Shown: positions 45,300 through 57,429 of the stretch, one piece after another
How positions within the stretch are numbered: the first letter of the stretch is position 1
Layout: each line of letters begins with the position of its first letter
Origin: Ceratotherium simum simum
Lineage: Eukaryota; Chordata; Mammalia; Perissodactyla; Rhinocerotidae
DNA length: 64,000 nt
NCBI RefSeq assembly: GCF_000283155.1
Contig: NW_004454291.1
Span: forward strand, 1,335,004-1,399,003
Reading direction: 5' to 3'
Program-made: the position numbers and the translations under genes
Notes under the pieces: model-generated
The model's input: only the letters and a program-made list of their open reading frames with translations
What the model was told of the DNA's origin: nothing
The model's database searches: none

Positions 45300-46295
45300 T
45301 AAAATGGGACTTAATTAACATGTATCCTTTTATTTAATTTTTTTAATTTTAAATACTTACTGATTGTACTAACCAATGAAGTCATCTTGGTGAACAATTT
45401 AATGCCTTTAGAACTCCAAGAAGCCCGTGAATCTGTGGACAGAGGCATGAAGGGGCAGGGAAAGGAGGTTCATAGCAGAATTAATATTAGTTTTAAAGGT
45501 AATAAATGGACATTCGAAAAGGAAATGACTTGGCCAAGTTCATGTGGTTTATGAATGACAGAGCCAGAACTTGATCCCTAAATGGGATCAAGAAGAAATT
45601 CCTGATCACAAGGTCAGTGCTATATTTACTGACCTCGTTGCCCCTACAAGTTCAAAGTCATACACTCCTCAGGTAGGAATTTAGAGGCATTTGAAAAACA
45701 CTTCTTCAGGCCTTAGAAGTATTAGGTTATTCGCCAAGACAAACAGCACCACTAAACACACTGTTAGTGTTAAATTAAAACGTGTTACACAATATTGCAC
45801 ATAAGGAAAATTTGTATATTTAAGGAAAATATAAAGAAGAAAAACTCAACGACATCCCATCACTTAAATGTAATCTTTCTCCACATTTTTGTTTTTAATA
45901 TACATTGACTTTTTAAAAATATATAAATTTGCAAATATAATTTACATCCTAAGTATTTCCCCATGTTCTGGAATAGCCTGTGAAAGCATTCACTGTCCAA
46001 TAATAATATTCCATTGAATTGATATTCTTGTCTTAACTAAAACATTTCCCCGTGTGTAAGGTTTTTGTTGTTTCCTGTTCTGATAGCATAAATACTGCTG
46101 TGACCTCTTCATGCCTGCCTTTTTCTAAGCTTCTTGATACATATTACTAAGTTGCCTTCTGAAATAGTTATTCCATCCTTCTTGAGGACAATTTGTCTTT
46201 AGATACGGGAATAAGTTCTTAATATAATACTAAGCCCCTCTCTCCCCCACAAAAATATACCAAACAGTGTTATACGTGAGTTAGTATGGATTACA
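45300..46295. other. AT-rich intergenic sequence
   Basis: Probably contains old L1-like remnants around 45900-46180. No gene recognised. Confidence 0.35.
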
Positions 46296-46299
46296 GGTG

Positions 46300-46505
46300 A
46301 AGCAAGTGGACTCGGGAATAAGATTTAATGGCTTTGACTGGAAGCTCTGCCATTTATAACCGTGATCTCTCCACCTCATTTTTCTTGTCTGTGAAATAGA
46401 AATAATGGAGTGCTTACCCCGGAGTGTGATGAGGATTAAGTGAGGTAACACAGGTAACACTCTTCAGTGGCAGGTGCACAGTACTATTCAAAATGCTACC
46501 TGTAT
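46300..46505 (+). repeat. MIR SINE
   Basis: 'tttcttgtctgtgaaatag' and 'tgatgaggattaagtgaggt' in MIR order. Confidence 0.65.
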
Positions 46506-46509
46506 TAAT

Positions 46510-47430
46510 TAATTGACTCCTCAAGACAACAGAAGTATTGGGTGCAACTCCCAGGTCGGGCCCTTACAGGGAAGGGGTAAGCCCTCCTTCTCCCTTGGGT
46601 CTTCCCCACCCTACTCCTTGGAAGTGGATATGGTTCCTGGGGCTCCATCTGGGACGGTGACAATGAGAACCACACTCTGGGGATAGTGGAACAGAAAGCT
46701 GGAAGCAACCTGGGTCCCAGGTGACAGTGGAGCCACCAATCAGCCTTGAGCTGCCTCAATCCAGACTGTTTTAATGTGAGAGAAAGGAACCTGTGTCTTA
46801 CTTAAGCCACTCTTATATGGAGCCTCATTCACAACAGTCAAACCTGTATCCTGACTAATAGAGCCTGCCACCAGGCACATTCTGCCATTTTAGTCATTCC
46901 TGGGTTTGTATCTAAATAAATGCTCAGATTTCTAAAATGGCCTTTCCTTAAACTGAGACAGGGCCAATTAAAAGGAGATAAGCCCAAAACAAAATGTTTT
47001 CCACTTGGTAATGTTGCTTAGGGACCACTCATGCAGACCATTTCTTTCAGCTAGAGCTGCCCGGCTGCAGAAGCCTGGTTGTACATTAATAGTTGAATGG
47101 AAACATGGAAGCATGAAGGTGACCCCCAAATATTGTCAATATACACACTGTTCTCACTCCGCTATGCCCAATTAACCTTGCCTTTCCCACCCATCCGTCC
47201 AGGAGCTATTTCTACTGTGCTGTCCCACAGGTGCCTCCTAGGCTCACGGCACCTGCTGAGGGAGTAGTCAGCTTCTCTGGACGCTTGAGTATCCAATCCT
47301 TATGTGCAGGCTCTTAAAACAGTGTGCGAGTCAGTATCAGATTTCCCTCTTAGGCTAAAGGGGCAGAACTGCGGCTTTCAGGATTCAGGAAAGACTTTTC
47401 CGCCCTAGGTTGTAGGCGCAGTTGCAGTTG
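46510..47430. other. Unassigned intergenic interval
   Basis: Unique-looking sequence upstream of the plus-strand CTCF-like site. No gene or repeat recognised. Confidence 0.35.
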
Positions 47431-47438
47431 CATCTTAC

Positions 47439-47457
47439 TGCCACGAGAGGGCACTAT
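47439..47457 (+). promoter_or_regulatory. CTCF-like motif, plus orientation
   Basis: 'tgccacgagagggcactatg' matches the CTCF core CCACNAGRGGGCRCTA with tolerated changes. Read by eye without a weight matrix. Confidence 0.5.
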
Positions 47458-47719
47458 GGCTCCTGCTAACAGACCAGAAGAGGTTCTCCCAGAAGCTGTA
47501 AGAAGCTGCAGGGTCGGCAGGGAGCCCCAGGTGAGGAGGGGAGAAGAGGACTTTTCCCTTCAACCATATTTGTGGGGCTGTTTTGTAATTATGGGGTCAT
47601 CTTACTCTGTTTTCACACCTGTCCCCCGGCATTTCCTCCTGGGTGTCCTGAAGACACCGCAGAATCACAAGTCCAAATTCCAGCATGATCTTCCCCATTC
47701 CACCCCACCCCAAAGAGAA

Positions 47720-47845
47720 CAAAAGCAACTCTTCCTCCTCCTCCATCCCCTCCCCCTCCTCTGCCCTTCTCCTTCCCCTCCGTCCTTCTCCTCCACCTCC
47801 CCCTCCTCCTCTCTCCCCTCCACCTCTGAGTTTCTCTCTCAGTTA
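47720..47845. repeat. Polypyrimidine tract
   Basis: About 125 bp almost entirely of C and T in CTCCTCC-type runs. Low-complexity sequence that also inflates a plus-strand open frame. Confidence 0.85.
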
Positions 47846-48089
47846 AGAGCACCTTTATCCTCCCAACAACTCAAACGAAGACCATTCTGTCCCATACCTT
47901 TCATCACATACAGCCTAGATGTCACCAAAGCCAATCATGCTCTTGGTCCCTTTTCTCCGCCCAGACTGCTCCTGTCTCACCAGGCCTCAGTCAGGTGTTT
48001 TGCAGTCCTCCCAGAGCTCCTTCTCTCCCATCATCCTAAATACTCTGACAACACAGGTAAGATCGTGTCATTTCCCTCTTCAAAGATCA

Positions 48090-48245
48090 AGATAAGGAGA
48101 AAACACCCCAAGTGTCCATCAGTGGATGAATGGATAAACAAAATGTGGTGAATCCATACAGTGGAATATTATTCAGCCTTAAAAGGGAAGGACGTTCTGA
48201 ACAGGCTCCATCGTGAATGAACCTGGGCGACATTGTGTTGAGAGG
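48090..48245 (+). mobile_element. Short L1 3' fragment
   Basis: 'caagtgtccatcagtggatg', 'aacaaaatgtgg' and 'ggaatattattcagcctt' are L1 3' text. Confidence 0.8.
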
Positions 48246-48393
48246 CAGCAGAGCTTGGCTAATCCAGAACTGGCTGTTGGACTCAGATACTTTTATCAAT
48301 AGACTTGGCTTTTGAGACAAACATCCCAACACACGGCGAATGGTGGGACAGAGAGATCACTTCTAACATACACTGATTTCAAGTAAACCTTTA

Positions 48394-48632
48394 GGGCCGG
48401 CCCGGCGGTGCAGCAGTTAAGCGCGCACACTCCGCTGCGGCGGCCCGGGGTTCACCGATTCGGATCCCAGGCGCGCACCGACGCACCACTTGGCAAGCCA
48501 AGCTGTGGTGGCGTCCCATATAAAGTGGAGGAAGATGGGCATGGATATTAGTCCAGGGCCAATCTTCTTCAGCAAAACAGAGGAGGATTGGCAGATGTTA
48601 GCTCAGGGCGGATCTTCCTCACAAAAAAAATA
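48394..48632 (+). mobile_element. ERE SINE
   Basis: Sense, well-preserved ERE from 'gggccggcccggcggtgcag' with a mixed AAAT tail. Flanked by 'aagtaaaccttt' and 'aagtaaacttt'. Confidence 0.94.
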
Positions 48633-48849
48633 AATAAAATAAAGTAAACTTTCAAATCAGCTATTTCCTCAGTCTCTAATTTCTATTTTTAACGAAGCAA
48701 AATTTCTGGGTTCAACTTACTTTTCCAAGTAGACTTTCCTACTGAAGAAAGGGAAGTTCTCAGTCTCCATTCTCTTCCTGGGAATAGCTTCACCTAAAAA
48801 GTAAGAAAGCTGGCATTCTAATTTCCAAACCAGGCTTTGTGGCTTTGAT

Positions 48850-49055
48850 TACTGAAAAGCTGTCTGAGCTAATGTAGTGGCTAAGAGGACCCAGTGCTCT
48901 AGAATCAGGAAGCCCCAGGGCCACTCCTGGCTCTTCCGGTCCCTAGTGACTACTCTGGGCAAGTCATTTATGGTCCGGTGCCTCAGCCTGCTCATCTATA
49001 AAATGAGTTGGTAATATTGCTACTTCTTTCCTAAGGTCGATGTACAAGTTGAAAA
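48850..49055 (+). repeat. MIR SINE
   Basis: 'tctgggcaagtcatttatgg', 'gcctcagcctgctcatctat' and 'aaatgagttggtaat' in MIR order. Confidence 0.75.
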
Positions 49056-49059
49056 AGAT

Positions 49060-49987
49060 AAGTTTTCTAGCAGCCACATTTTAAGAAGTAGAAAGGTGGA
49101 ATTAACTTTAATAATACAGTTTATTTAACCTGATATATCCAAAGTATTATCATGTCAACATATAATCAATGTTTTTAAATTATTAATGATATATTTTACG
49201 TTCTTTTTTAAAATACAAATTCTTCAAAATCCAGTGTGTATTTTACATCAAAGCATATCTCTAGCTCAAAAATGTATCCGCACCCCCAGGTTCATGGCAG
49301 CGTTATTTACAACAGCCAAAATGTGGAAGCAGCCTAAGCGTCCGTCAATGGATGAATGGATAAAGAAAATATGGTGCAATGGAATATTACTCGACCATAA
49401 AAAAGAAGGAAACCTTGCCATTTGCGACGACATGGATGGACCTTGAGGGCATCATGCTAAGCAAAATAAGCCAGACAGAGGAAGACAAATACCATATGAT
49501 CTCACTTATATGTGGAATCTAAAAAAAACACCAAACTCGTAGATACAGAGAACAGATTGGCGGTTGCCAGAGGCAGAGGCAGAGGGGTGGGCAAAATGGG
49601 TGAAGGGACTCAAAAGGTACAAACTTCCCGTTATAAAATAAATAAGTCCTGGGGATGTAATGTACAGCCTGGTGACTATAGTTAATAACACTTTATTGTA
49701 TATTTAAAAGTTGGTAAGAGAGTAGATCTTATAAGTTCTCATCACAAGAAAAAAAAATTTGTAACTATGTATGGTGATGGATGTTAACTAGACTTATCGT
49801 GGTGATCATTTTGCAATATATACAAATATGGAATCATTCTGTTGTACACTTGAAACTAATATAATGTTATATGTCAATTATATCTCAATAAAAAATGTTA
49901 AGCATATATCAATTTGGATTAGACACATGTCAAGGGCTCAATAGCCACGTGTACCTAATGGCTCCCCTACTGGAGAGAGCAGGACTA
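49060..49987 (+). mobile_element. hAT-type MITE (MER58-like) split by L1
   Basis: Left part 49060-49261 and right part 49911-49987 together follow the element type also seen at 3253-3526 ('agcagccacattttaagaag', 'gctcaatagccacgtg'). Confidence 0.6.
49262..49899 (+). mobile_element. L1 3' fragment nested in MITE
   Basis: 5'-truncated L1 ('aatgtatccgcaccccca' to 'tatatctcaataaaaaatg'). Flanked by 'aagcatatctc' (49251-49261) and 'aagcatatatc' (49900-49910), a probable target-site duplication. Confidence 0.8.
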
Positions 49988-50489
49988 GAATTTAAACCAA
50001 AAGAGATACTGAAGTCATAATGTTGCCAAATCCAAACTCCTACTGATGAGACAGAATGCAGTAATATTTCACAAAGCTGTGTTTCTAGCAAAAACGTTCT
50101 GCTGTGGCAAGAGCTATGAAGGAAGGCTTTTTCTCATATTTGGGTGCCAGTTTTCCTCTGGTGTGAATTGTTTAAATTCAGATGAAGACTTGAGCATTCT
50201 TTATATTCAAGGTACTTCTCTCCAGAGCAGCTTTTCTAATGTTTCTTTAGGCTTAAGTTACGACTGGAAGCATCCCCACATTTGCCACCATTATAGGATT
50301 CTGACCCACATAAATTCTCAGATGTGGAAGAAGCCTGATCAGTGCCTTGGAGGTTGGCCACATTCATTACCTTCAGGAGGGTCCTGATTTGAGTGGATCT
50401 TATGATGCTGAATAAGGTTTGGGCATTGACTAAATTTTCCCTAATTAATTATTGTCTCAAGGTTTTCCTGAAGTGTGATTTCTTTTTTA

Positions 50490-52092
50490 GAGAACAGATT
50501 TTTTCCCAGCTTTATTGAGATATAATTAACATGTAACACTGTGTGAGTTTAAGATGTACAACGTGATGATTCGATACAATTATATATTGTGAAATGATCA
50601 CCACAGTGGGATTAGTTAACACCTCCATCACCTCACATAATTGCCATTTCTTTTTTGTGGTGAGAACATTTAACATCTACTCTTTTATCAATTTTCAAGT
50701 ATATAATTGAATTGCATTAAATTTATAGATGGTTTTGGGTAGTATGGACATGTAAACATTAATTCTTCTAATCCATGAACACAGGATGTCTTTCTATTTA
50801 TTTGTGAATTCTTCAGTTTCTTTTATCAAAGCCTCATAGTTTCCATTGTGCAGATCTTTCACCTCCTTGGTTAAATTTATTCCCAAGTATTTTATTGTCT
50901 TTGATGCTATTGTGAATGTGATTGTTTTCTTTATTTCTTTTCAAATATTTCATTGTTAGTGTATAGAAACGCAACTGATTTTGGTATGTTGATTTTGTAT
51001 CCTGCAACTTTACTGAATTTGTTCATTAGTTCTAACAGTTTTGGGGTGGAATCTTTAGGATTTTCTATATATAAGACCATATCATATGCAGAACAAGGAC
51101 AATTTTACATCTTCCTTTCTGATTTGGATGCCTTTTATTGCCTTTTCTTGCCTGATTGCTCTGGCTAGGACTTCCAGTCCTATGTTGAATAGGAGTGGTG
51201 AGAGTGGGCACCTTGTCTTTTTCCTGATCTTACAGGAAAAGCTTTCAATCTTTCACCATTGAGTATGATATTAGCTGTGGGTTTGTCATATGTGGCCTTT
51301 ATTATATTGAGGTACATTCCGTCTATACCAAATTCGTTGCGAGTTTTCATCATGAAAGGATGTTGAATTTTGTTAAATGCTTTCTCTGCATCTATTGAGG
51401 TGATCATATGATTTTTATCTTTCATTCTATTTTGTTAGGTATCACATTGATTGATTTGTGTTTGTCGAACCATCTTTGCATCACAGGGATAAATTCCAGC
51501 TGATCGTGCTGTGTGATCCTTTTAACGTGTATTTTTTTTTTTTAAAGATTTTATTTATTTATTTTTCCCCCCAAAGCCCCAGTAGATAGTTGTGTGTCAT
51601 AGCTGCACATCCTTCTAGTTGCTGTATGTGGGACGCGGCCTCAGCATGGCCGGAGAAGCAGCGTGTCGGTGCGAGCCCGGGATCCGAACCCGGGTCGCCA
51701 GCAGCGGAGCGCGCTCACTTAACCACCAAGCCACGGGGCCGGCCCTTAACGTGTATTTTAACTCAGTTTGCTAATATTTTGTTGGGAAGTTTTGTATCTA
51801 TATTCATCAGGGATATTGGCCCTGTAGTTTTCTTTTCTTGTGTGTCCTTATCTGGCTTTGGTATCAGGGTAATGCTAGCCTTGTAAAATGAGTTTGAGAG
51901 TGTTCCCTCCTCTTCAATTTTTTGGAATAGTTTGAGAGGGATTGGCATTAATTCTTCTTTAAATGTTTTGTACTATTCACCGGGGAAACCATCTGGCCCT
52001 GGGCTTTTCCTTGTTGGGAGGCTTTTGATTATTCATTCCATCTCCTTCCTTGTTATAGATCTGTTTAGATCTTCTATTTCCTCATGATTCTG
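50490..52092 (-). mobile_element. L1 with ORF2 remnant, antisense
   Basis: Antisense L1 from the 3' UTR into ORF2. Minus-strand translation at 51425-51180 gives [16 protein letters not shown] and [19 protein letters not shown], the reverse transcriptase region. Frames are broken and an ERE splits it. L1 text resumes at about 52601 after an LTR insertion. Confidence 0.88.
51535..51745 (-). mobile_element. ERE SINE nested in L1
   Basis: Antisense copy of the same subtype as 6181, ending 'acggggccggccc'. Flanked by 'ttaacgtgtattt' on both sides (51522 and 51746). Confidence 0.94.
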
Positions 52093-52600
52093 ATAAACAA
52101 GTGAACAAGCAACAGGATATATTGGAGTATATGAGGAAGCCATTTGGTTTAAAACTAATTTGGCCTGATCTTGTTTTTCCAAAAGGGCTTGAGGTGGCCT
52201 CTTGAGCATGCATTGTACATGTGCTTTAAACATTTACTATGTCCCAAAGACAAGAATGATGCCCATAAAGATAGGGATGTAGCTTCCCTCCATATCAGCA
52301 TTTCTTTAAGGATAAGCATCTCTTCCTGGAAACTAAGGATTATTCACTGATCTGCTGACCACCTACCTGCTGTGCCAGCTAAGCATCTCGTGACAGCAGT
52401 AAAAGAGACATTCCTATCATATGTGATGTATGCTCTTTGTTCCAAGATGGTATATAACCACTCTGTACACTCCACTTCTTTGGTGCCCTTCTTTCCTTGG
52501 GGAAGGAAGGCCCCAGGCTATAGTCCTCAAAGCTGGCTCATAATAAACTCACCTCAATTTTGAGTTATAGATAGATTATGGATTATTTGCATTGACATTT
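52093..52600 (+). mobile_element. Solo LTR-like insertion in L1
   Basis: Non-L1 segment within otherwise continuous L1 text. It has a TATA-like 'ggtatataaccac' at about 52449 and a polyadenylation signal in 'ctcataataaactcacctca' at about 52537, the layout of an endogenous retroviral LTR. No internal genes. Confidence 0.6.
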
Positions 52601-52689
52601 CAGACTTGGTAGGTTAGCTGTATATTTTGCTCTCGTGCTTTCCAACTATGGATAGTTTTACTGGGGAGAATGGAGGCAATTAATTTTGG

Positions 52690-53400
52690 AAAACAAAGCA
52701 CTTTCCAGGACCTTCAAATATTCCTACCTTGTTCTCCAAAGCACAGAGCTTAGGGCATCTGAGGAAGCTGCTGCAGGAGGGGGCCAGTGAGCAGAAAGGG
52801 AGGTGTGAATGGGAAGGTCACCCTTGTTTTGCCTGGAGTCAGCCCTGCTCTGGGAAAGTGGTTTTGGAGCTTGCAAACCCATAGACCAGGCCCACTGTGA
52901 ATATTCTCTAAAAGTGTTGCTGCCGCCTCCTCTCCACACTTCTTCTTGATAACTTATGTCTCTGATGTTGCCTTTTTCCAGTTCCCAAAGCTACGTGAAA
53001 TGCAGGACATTGGGAATGATATGCAGGGTGAACAATATTTAATTATTCTTCTTCTGACAGTGGTAGGACTTTTCTAATGCTCTCCGTGGTACGAGATTTC
53101 CATACATACTATGTAATTTGCTCAAAGCTATGGTAATAAAGCTTTTTTTGAGAGGCTTTCAGAACCTTCCTGGTACCTGGCATAGAGTTTCAGGTGTTTT
53201 TATTCCAATCCCTTGAAAAACCTGAGATTGGGGTGGTATTGCCATATCTATCTGTGAAATATCAGTTAACATCATTATCTACGAATATTTATTTACATTC
53301 TGCTGCCAATCCTGTTTACTATTTCAGAAATCCCACCCTATTATTGTAGCACAGGTCCACATGGGCTTTTACATGGGATTGTGTCTTCTCTGAGCTCTTT
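52690..53400. other. Unassigned intergenic interval
   Basis: No gene or distinct repeat recognised. Confidence 0.35.
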
Positions 53401-53404
53401 TTTG

Positions 53405-54135
53405 CGTGTGTAGTAAAATACGCATAAAATTCACCATCTTAACCATTTTTAAATGTACAGTTTACGTGGCATTAAGTACGTTCACATTGTTGTGCAACTA
53501 CCACCACCATCCATCTCCAGAACTCTTTTCATCTTGTGAAAGTAAAACTCTGCACCCATTAGACAATAACTCCCCATTTCCCTCTCTCCCAGCCCCTGGC
53601 AACCACCATGCTACTTTCTGTCTCTATCAACTTGACTACTCTATAGGCACCTCATACACGTGGAATTATACAGTGTTTGTCCTTTAGTGACTGGCTTATT
53701 TCACTCAGCGTAATGTCCTCCAAGTTTATCCATGTTGTGGCATATGTCAGAATTTCCTTGCTTTTTAAGGCTGAATAATATTCCATGGTCTGGGGGGGGG
53801 GTGTGCATATACCCATTCATTCATCGGTGGACACTTGGGTTTCTTCTACCTTTCAGCTGTTGTGAATAACACTGCTATGAACATGGCTGTACAAAATCTC
53901 TTCAGGTCCCTGCTTTCAATTCTTTGGGGTATATGCACCCAGTAGTGAAACTGCTGGATTGTATAGTAACTTTGTTTTATATTTTTTGAGGAGCCACCAT
54001 ATTCTTTTCCACAGAGGCTTCACGGTATTTACATCCCCACCAGGCATGCCCAAGGGTTCCAATTTCTCCACATCCTTGCCAACACTTATTTAGTTTTTTT
54101 GAAAGTAGCCATCGTAATGGGTATGAGATGGTCTT
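53405..54135 (-). mobile_element. L1 3' end, antisense
   Basis: 'caccatcttaaccattttta', 'cagcccctggcaaccaccat', 'aggctgaataatattccatg'. 5' truncated. A G9 run lies at about 53792. Confidence 0.85.
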
Positions 54136-54234
54136 CTCTGACTCCATTTGGTCAGCTTTGAAACTGTTACGTTTCCTGCCATTTTGAAAGCATACGCTTT
54201 AATTTTAATAGTGTTCATTTCTGATGAGAGGCAG

Positions 54235-54370
54235 CCCCCAGCAGTGGAAAGTGGGCAGACCGTCGTGGCACAAGTCCTGGGTTCTGACCCAGCTGTGTCG
54301 CTGGGAGACCATGAGCAGGCGAGAACCTTCCCCAGGCCTCAGTTTCTTCGACCTCTGGGGGCAGCCAGCA
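54235..54370 (+). repeat. MIR fragment
   Basis: 'acaagtcctgggttctgacc', 'agctgtgtcgctgggaga' and 'cccaggcctcagtttcttc' in MIR order. Confidence 0.6.
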
Positions 54371-54479
54371 TGATAATCCACCAGGCTCCAACCCCTTAGC
54401 TGAAACAGCCTGGATGCCTTTTAAATGGAGTTTCTCTTCCACGCGTGAGTTGCGGGACTTGATGTCTAATTTTTGTCTT

Positions 54480-55130
54480 TTGCTTCAGTTTGCTACCCCT
54501 GGCGTGGGGTACCGCCCTGGGAGTCGCGGTCTTGCGCGATGTAGTCCCCCAGACCCTGGAGTCTGGGGAACCACCGAGACGTGGGGCCTCCGGCGTTCTA
54601 GAGACGGCGCGGCGCCGGGCGCACGCGGGCGCACTTCCGGCCTTTGTGTGGCGGCCGGCGGCGGGGGCCCGGGCGGTGGGGGGGTCGGTGCTCCGCGAGG
54701 CGCGCTGGGGCGTGGCTCGGGGCGCCGAGGTCGGGGGCGGGGGTCTCCTCGTGCCGCGGCGCCAGTGTCTGTCTGTGCAGCCCCGAGAAGGCCCGGGGAC
54801 GCGCTGCGGGCGCCGCGTCTCTTCTGCCCTCGCGTCTTTGCTCTCGCCCTCCCTTTGTGCCCCCAGCCCCCGAGGACCTTAGGAAGACTCGGGGGGCGGG
54901 GAGGGGGAGGGGGGTCCACGTTTGACCCCTCGTTCAGGCCTCCTTGGAGCCAGCCTGGCTGCAGAATTCAGGCCGACCCCGCTTCTTCCCGAGTCCATGC
55001 TGCCGTCCATGGAGACGCCTTTTGAAAATGACCTTGTGGAAAGTCCGAGTTGTTGAACTGAAGAGCGCGCTCTGGATCCCTCGACTTTCCGTTTTCGTTG
55101 TTCTTCAGCATACACTTAAGAACCCGAGCG
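54480..55130 (+). promoter_or_regulatory. ZKSCAN1: CpG-island promoter, candidate ZKSCAN1 first exon
   Basis: Strong CpG island (densest about 54590-54900) in otherwise AT-rich DNA. It has an ETS-type site, GGCCGGAAGTG on the minus strand, at about 54631-54641. No protein domain is present. In human, the next gene after AZGP1 on this side is ZKSCAN1, with a non-coding first exon and a long first intron, so gene and strand are inferred from synteny only. A possible donor lies at about 55137 (CTAG/GTACAG). No SCAN or zinc-finger exon appears before 64000. Confidence 0.6.
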
Positions 55131-55589
55131 TCGCTAGGTACAGGGGAAAGGAAGATTCAGATTAGATTCTTGCCTTTCCCAGACCCGGGCACTCTAGTGG
55201 GGGAACTGACGTGTGTTCTTGATGCAGTGTGGGATATAAACGAGCGACAGATGGAGAGATACAGGGGAAGAGCTAACTGCGGCAGCGGACGGGGGAGACT
55301 GCAAAGTGGGTGGCATTGGAAGGAGGACTAGGAATTGGATCTGTGGATCCCTACCAGCCAAGAACATTCCAGATACGGCTAGGGCAAAAGCACAAAGGTG
55401 AAAGATGGGGAGAACCGCAGACAGGGTGGTAAATATTTCAACACCATCCTGATAAATGTTTATTCTATGCTGGGGTGTGGAGATTAAAGAATGTGTGGCC
55501 ACAGGTCCCTGCTCTAGAGATTGTTAAATCTCTTCTGCTGGAACTAGCCAAACCCCTTTGAAACAAACAAAAAACCCTGAGTTTGTGTT

Positions 55590-55775
55590 TTATGGATAGT
55601 GTAGCAAAATGAGATCTGAATGCCACTTATTGGTTGTGTGACCTTGGGCGATTTTGTTAACCTTTCTGACTCTCAGATTCCTTGTTTCTAAAGCAGGGAT
55701 AATAATAGTACCTATAAAGAACCCACCTCAATGTATGTGGCAGGTAGTACTAAGTTAGTCCTCACATATCATTCT
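55590..55775 (+). repeat. MIR SINE
   Basis: 'tggttgtgtgaccttgggcg', 'cctttctgactctcagattc' and 'aaagcagggataataatag' in MIR order. Confidence 0.8.
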
Positions 55776-56239
55776 GCGCTTGGATGAAGTGGTGTCACTC
55801 GGTATTTTACTCTTGTAGCATCACAGATGTCTGGCATTTAGTGTCCATTTTTCTTTGCACAAATCTTTGCAACTTTCATTATTTCCTTGTTCCTTTCCTC
55901 AGTTTCCTCATTTTAGATTCTGTTTCTGTGCTGCTTTTTGTAGATTTTCATTTCTTTGAGTATTTTCTCCTTTAATTTCTTTATTTCTCAGGGTGGAAAC
56001 CAAGTGTATTCTATTTCCTCTTGAAGCTTGTGTACAGACATTTGTGCTCTATTGTGACATATGCATTCCTAAAAGCTTCGTGTTATGCAAATCTTCATGT
56101 TCTACAGATTTGCTCAAAGTAAGACCAAGGCTAGTAGAGTTGGGAAGACTCTTGAAAACTATGTACTCTTGTAACCAGAACTTCAAGGAAAAGAGTAACA
56201 ATCCTAATTTAAAATATTAGCATAGTTAAAAAGACATTG

Positions 56240-57420
56240 AATTCCTAATAAATAAATGAATACTACAGTATACAGGGATTTACATTTAAAAAAATAAAAG
56301 GATAGACATAGAAATGGCCAACAAGTATGTGAAAAGGTGCTCAACATTACTAATCATCAGGGAAATGCAAATCAAAACCACAATGACATATCACCTCACA
56401 GCACTTAGAATGGCTATTATCAAAAAGACAAAAGCTGACAAATGCTGGCAAGGATGTGGAGGAAAAGGAACTTTGTGCACTGCTGGGAGGATTGTAGATT
56501 GCTGCAGCCACTGTGGAGAACAGTGTGGAGGGTTCTCAAAAAATTAAAAATAGAGCTAGCATATGATCCTGCAATTCTACTTCTGGGTATTTATCCACAG
56601 GAAATGAAATCACTATCTCAAAAAGATAACTGTACCCCCATATTCATTGTAGCATTATTCACAATAGCCAAGAAATGGAAACAACCTAAGCGTCCGTCTG
56701 TGGATGAATGGATAAAGAAAATGTGGTTTATATACAATGGAATATTATTCAGCCATAAAAAAGGAAATCCTGCCATTTGAAACAACATGGATGGACTTTG
56801 AGGACATCATGCTAAGTGAAATAAGTCAGACAGAGAAACACAAAAACTGTATGATCTCACTTATATGTGGAATCTAAAAAAAAAAACACCAAACTCATAG
56901 AAACAGAGACAGATTGGTGGTTGCTAGAGGCTGGGGGTTGGGGGAGTGGGTGAAGGTGGTCAAAAGGTACAAACTTTCAATTATACGATAAATAAATTCT
57001 GGGCATGTAATTTACAGCATGGTGACTATAATTAACGATGCTGTGTTGTGTACAGTTATGCACCACATAACTTTTCAGTCAACAGTGGACTGCATTTGTG
57101 ATGGTGGTGTGTGGTAGGCTATACCATCTAGGTTTGTGTAAGTACAGGCTATGATCACACAACGAGAAAGTCACCCGGTGATGCATTTCTCAGGTTGCAT
57201 CCCTGTTGTTAAGTGACGTGTGATTGTATTCGAAAATTGCCACGAGAGTCAATCTTAAAAGTTCTCATCACAAGAAAAAAAATTGTAACTATGTGAGGTG
57301 ACAGATGTTAACCAGACTTATTGTGGTGATCATTTCACAATGCATACGTATATCAAATCATTATGTTGTACACCTAAAGCTAATACAATGTTATATGTCA
57401 ATTATCTCAATAAAACTGGA
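56240..57420 (+). mobile_element. L1 3' fragment, interrupted
   Basis: L1 ORF2 tail and 3' UTR ('gctcaacattactaatcatc', 'gcaaggatgtggaggaaaag', 'gtggatgaatggataaagaa'), ending 'caattatctcaataaaactg'. Split by a Tigger-type MITE at 57053. Confidence 0.88.
57053..57226 (+). mobile_element. Tigger-type MITE at a TA target
   Basis: Ends 'cagttatgcaccacataac' and 'gttaagtgacgtgtgattg' are imperfect inverted repeats. A TA flanks each side (57051-57052 and 57227-57228). Removing the element and one TA restores continuous L1 text. Confidence 0.8.
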
Positions 57421-57429
57421 AAAAAATTT

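Noticed and set aside
47456..48151. 231-residue plus-strand open frame starting MAPANRPEEV
   Set aside because: It runs through a polypyrimidine tract and ends inside an L1 3' fragment (PSVDEWINKMW). No domain is visible. Length is explained by low stop-codon density in CT-rich DNA.
51180..51948. Minus-strand reverse transcriptase-like frames
   Set aside because: Not a separate gene. They belong to the broken L1 ORF2 at 50490-52092.
54414..55025. Glycine- and arginine-rich frames of up to 203 residues in the CpG island at 54.5 kb
   Set aside because: Several overlapping frames on both strands with low-complexity composition. This is typical of CpG islands and shows no domain.
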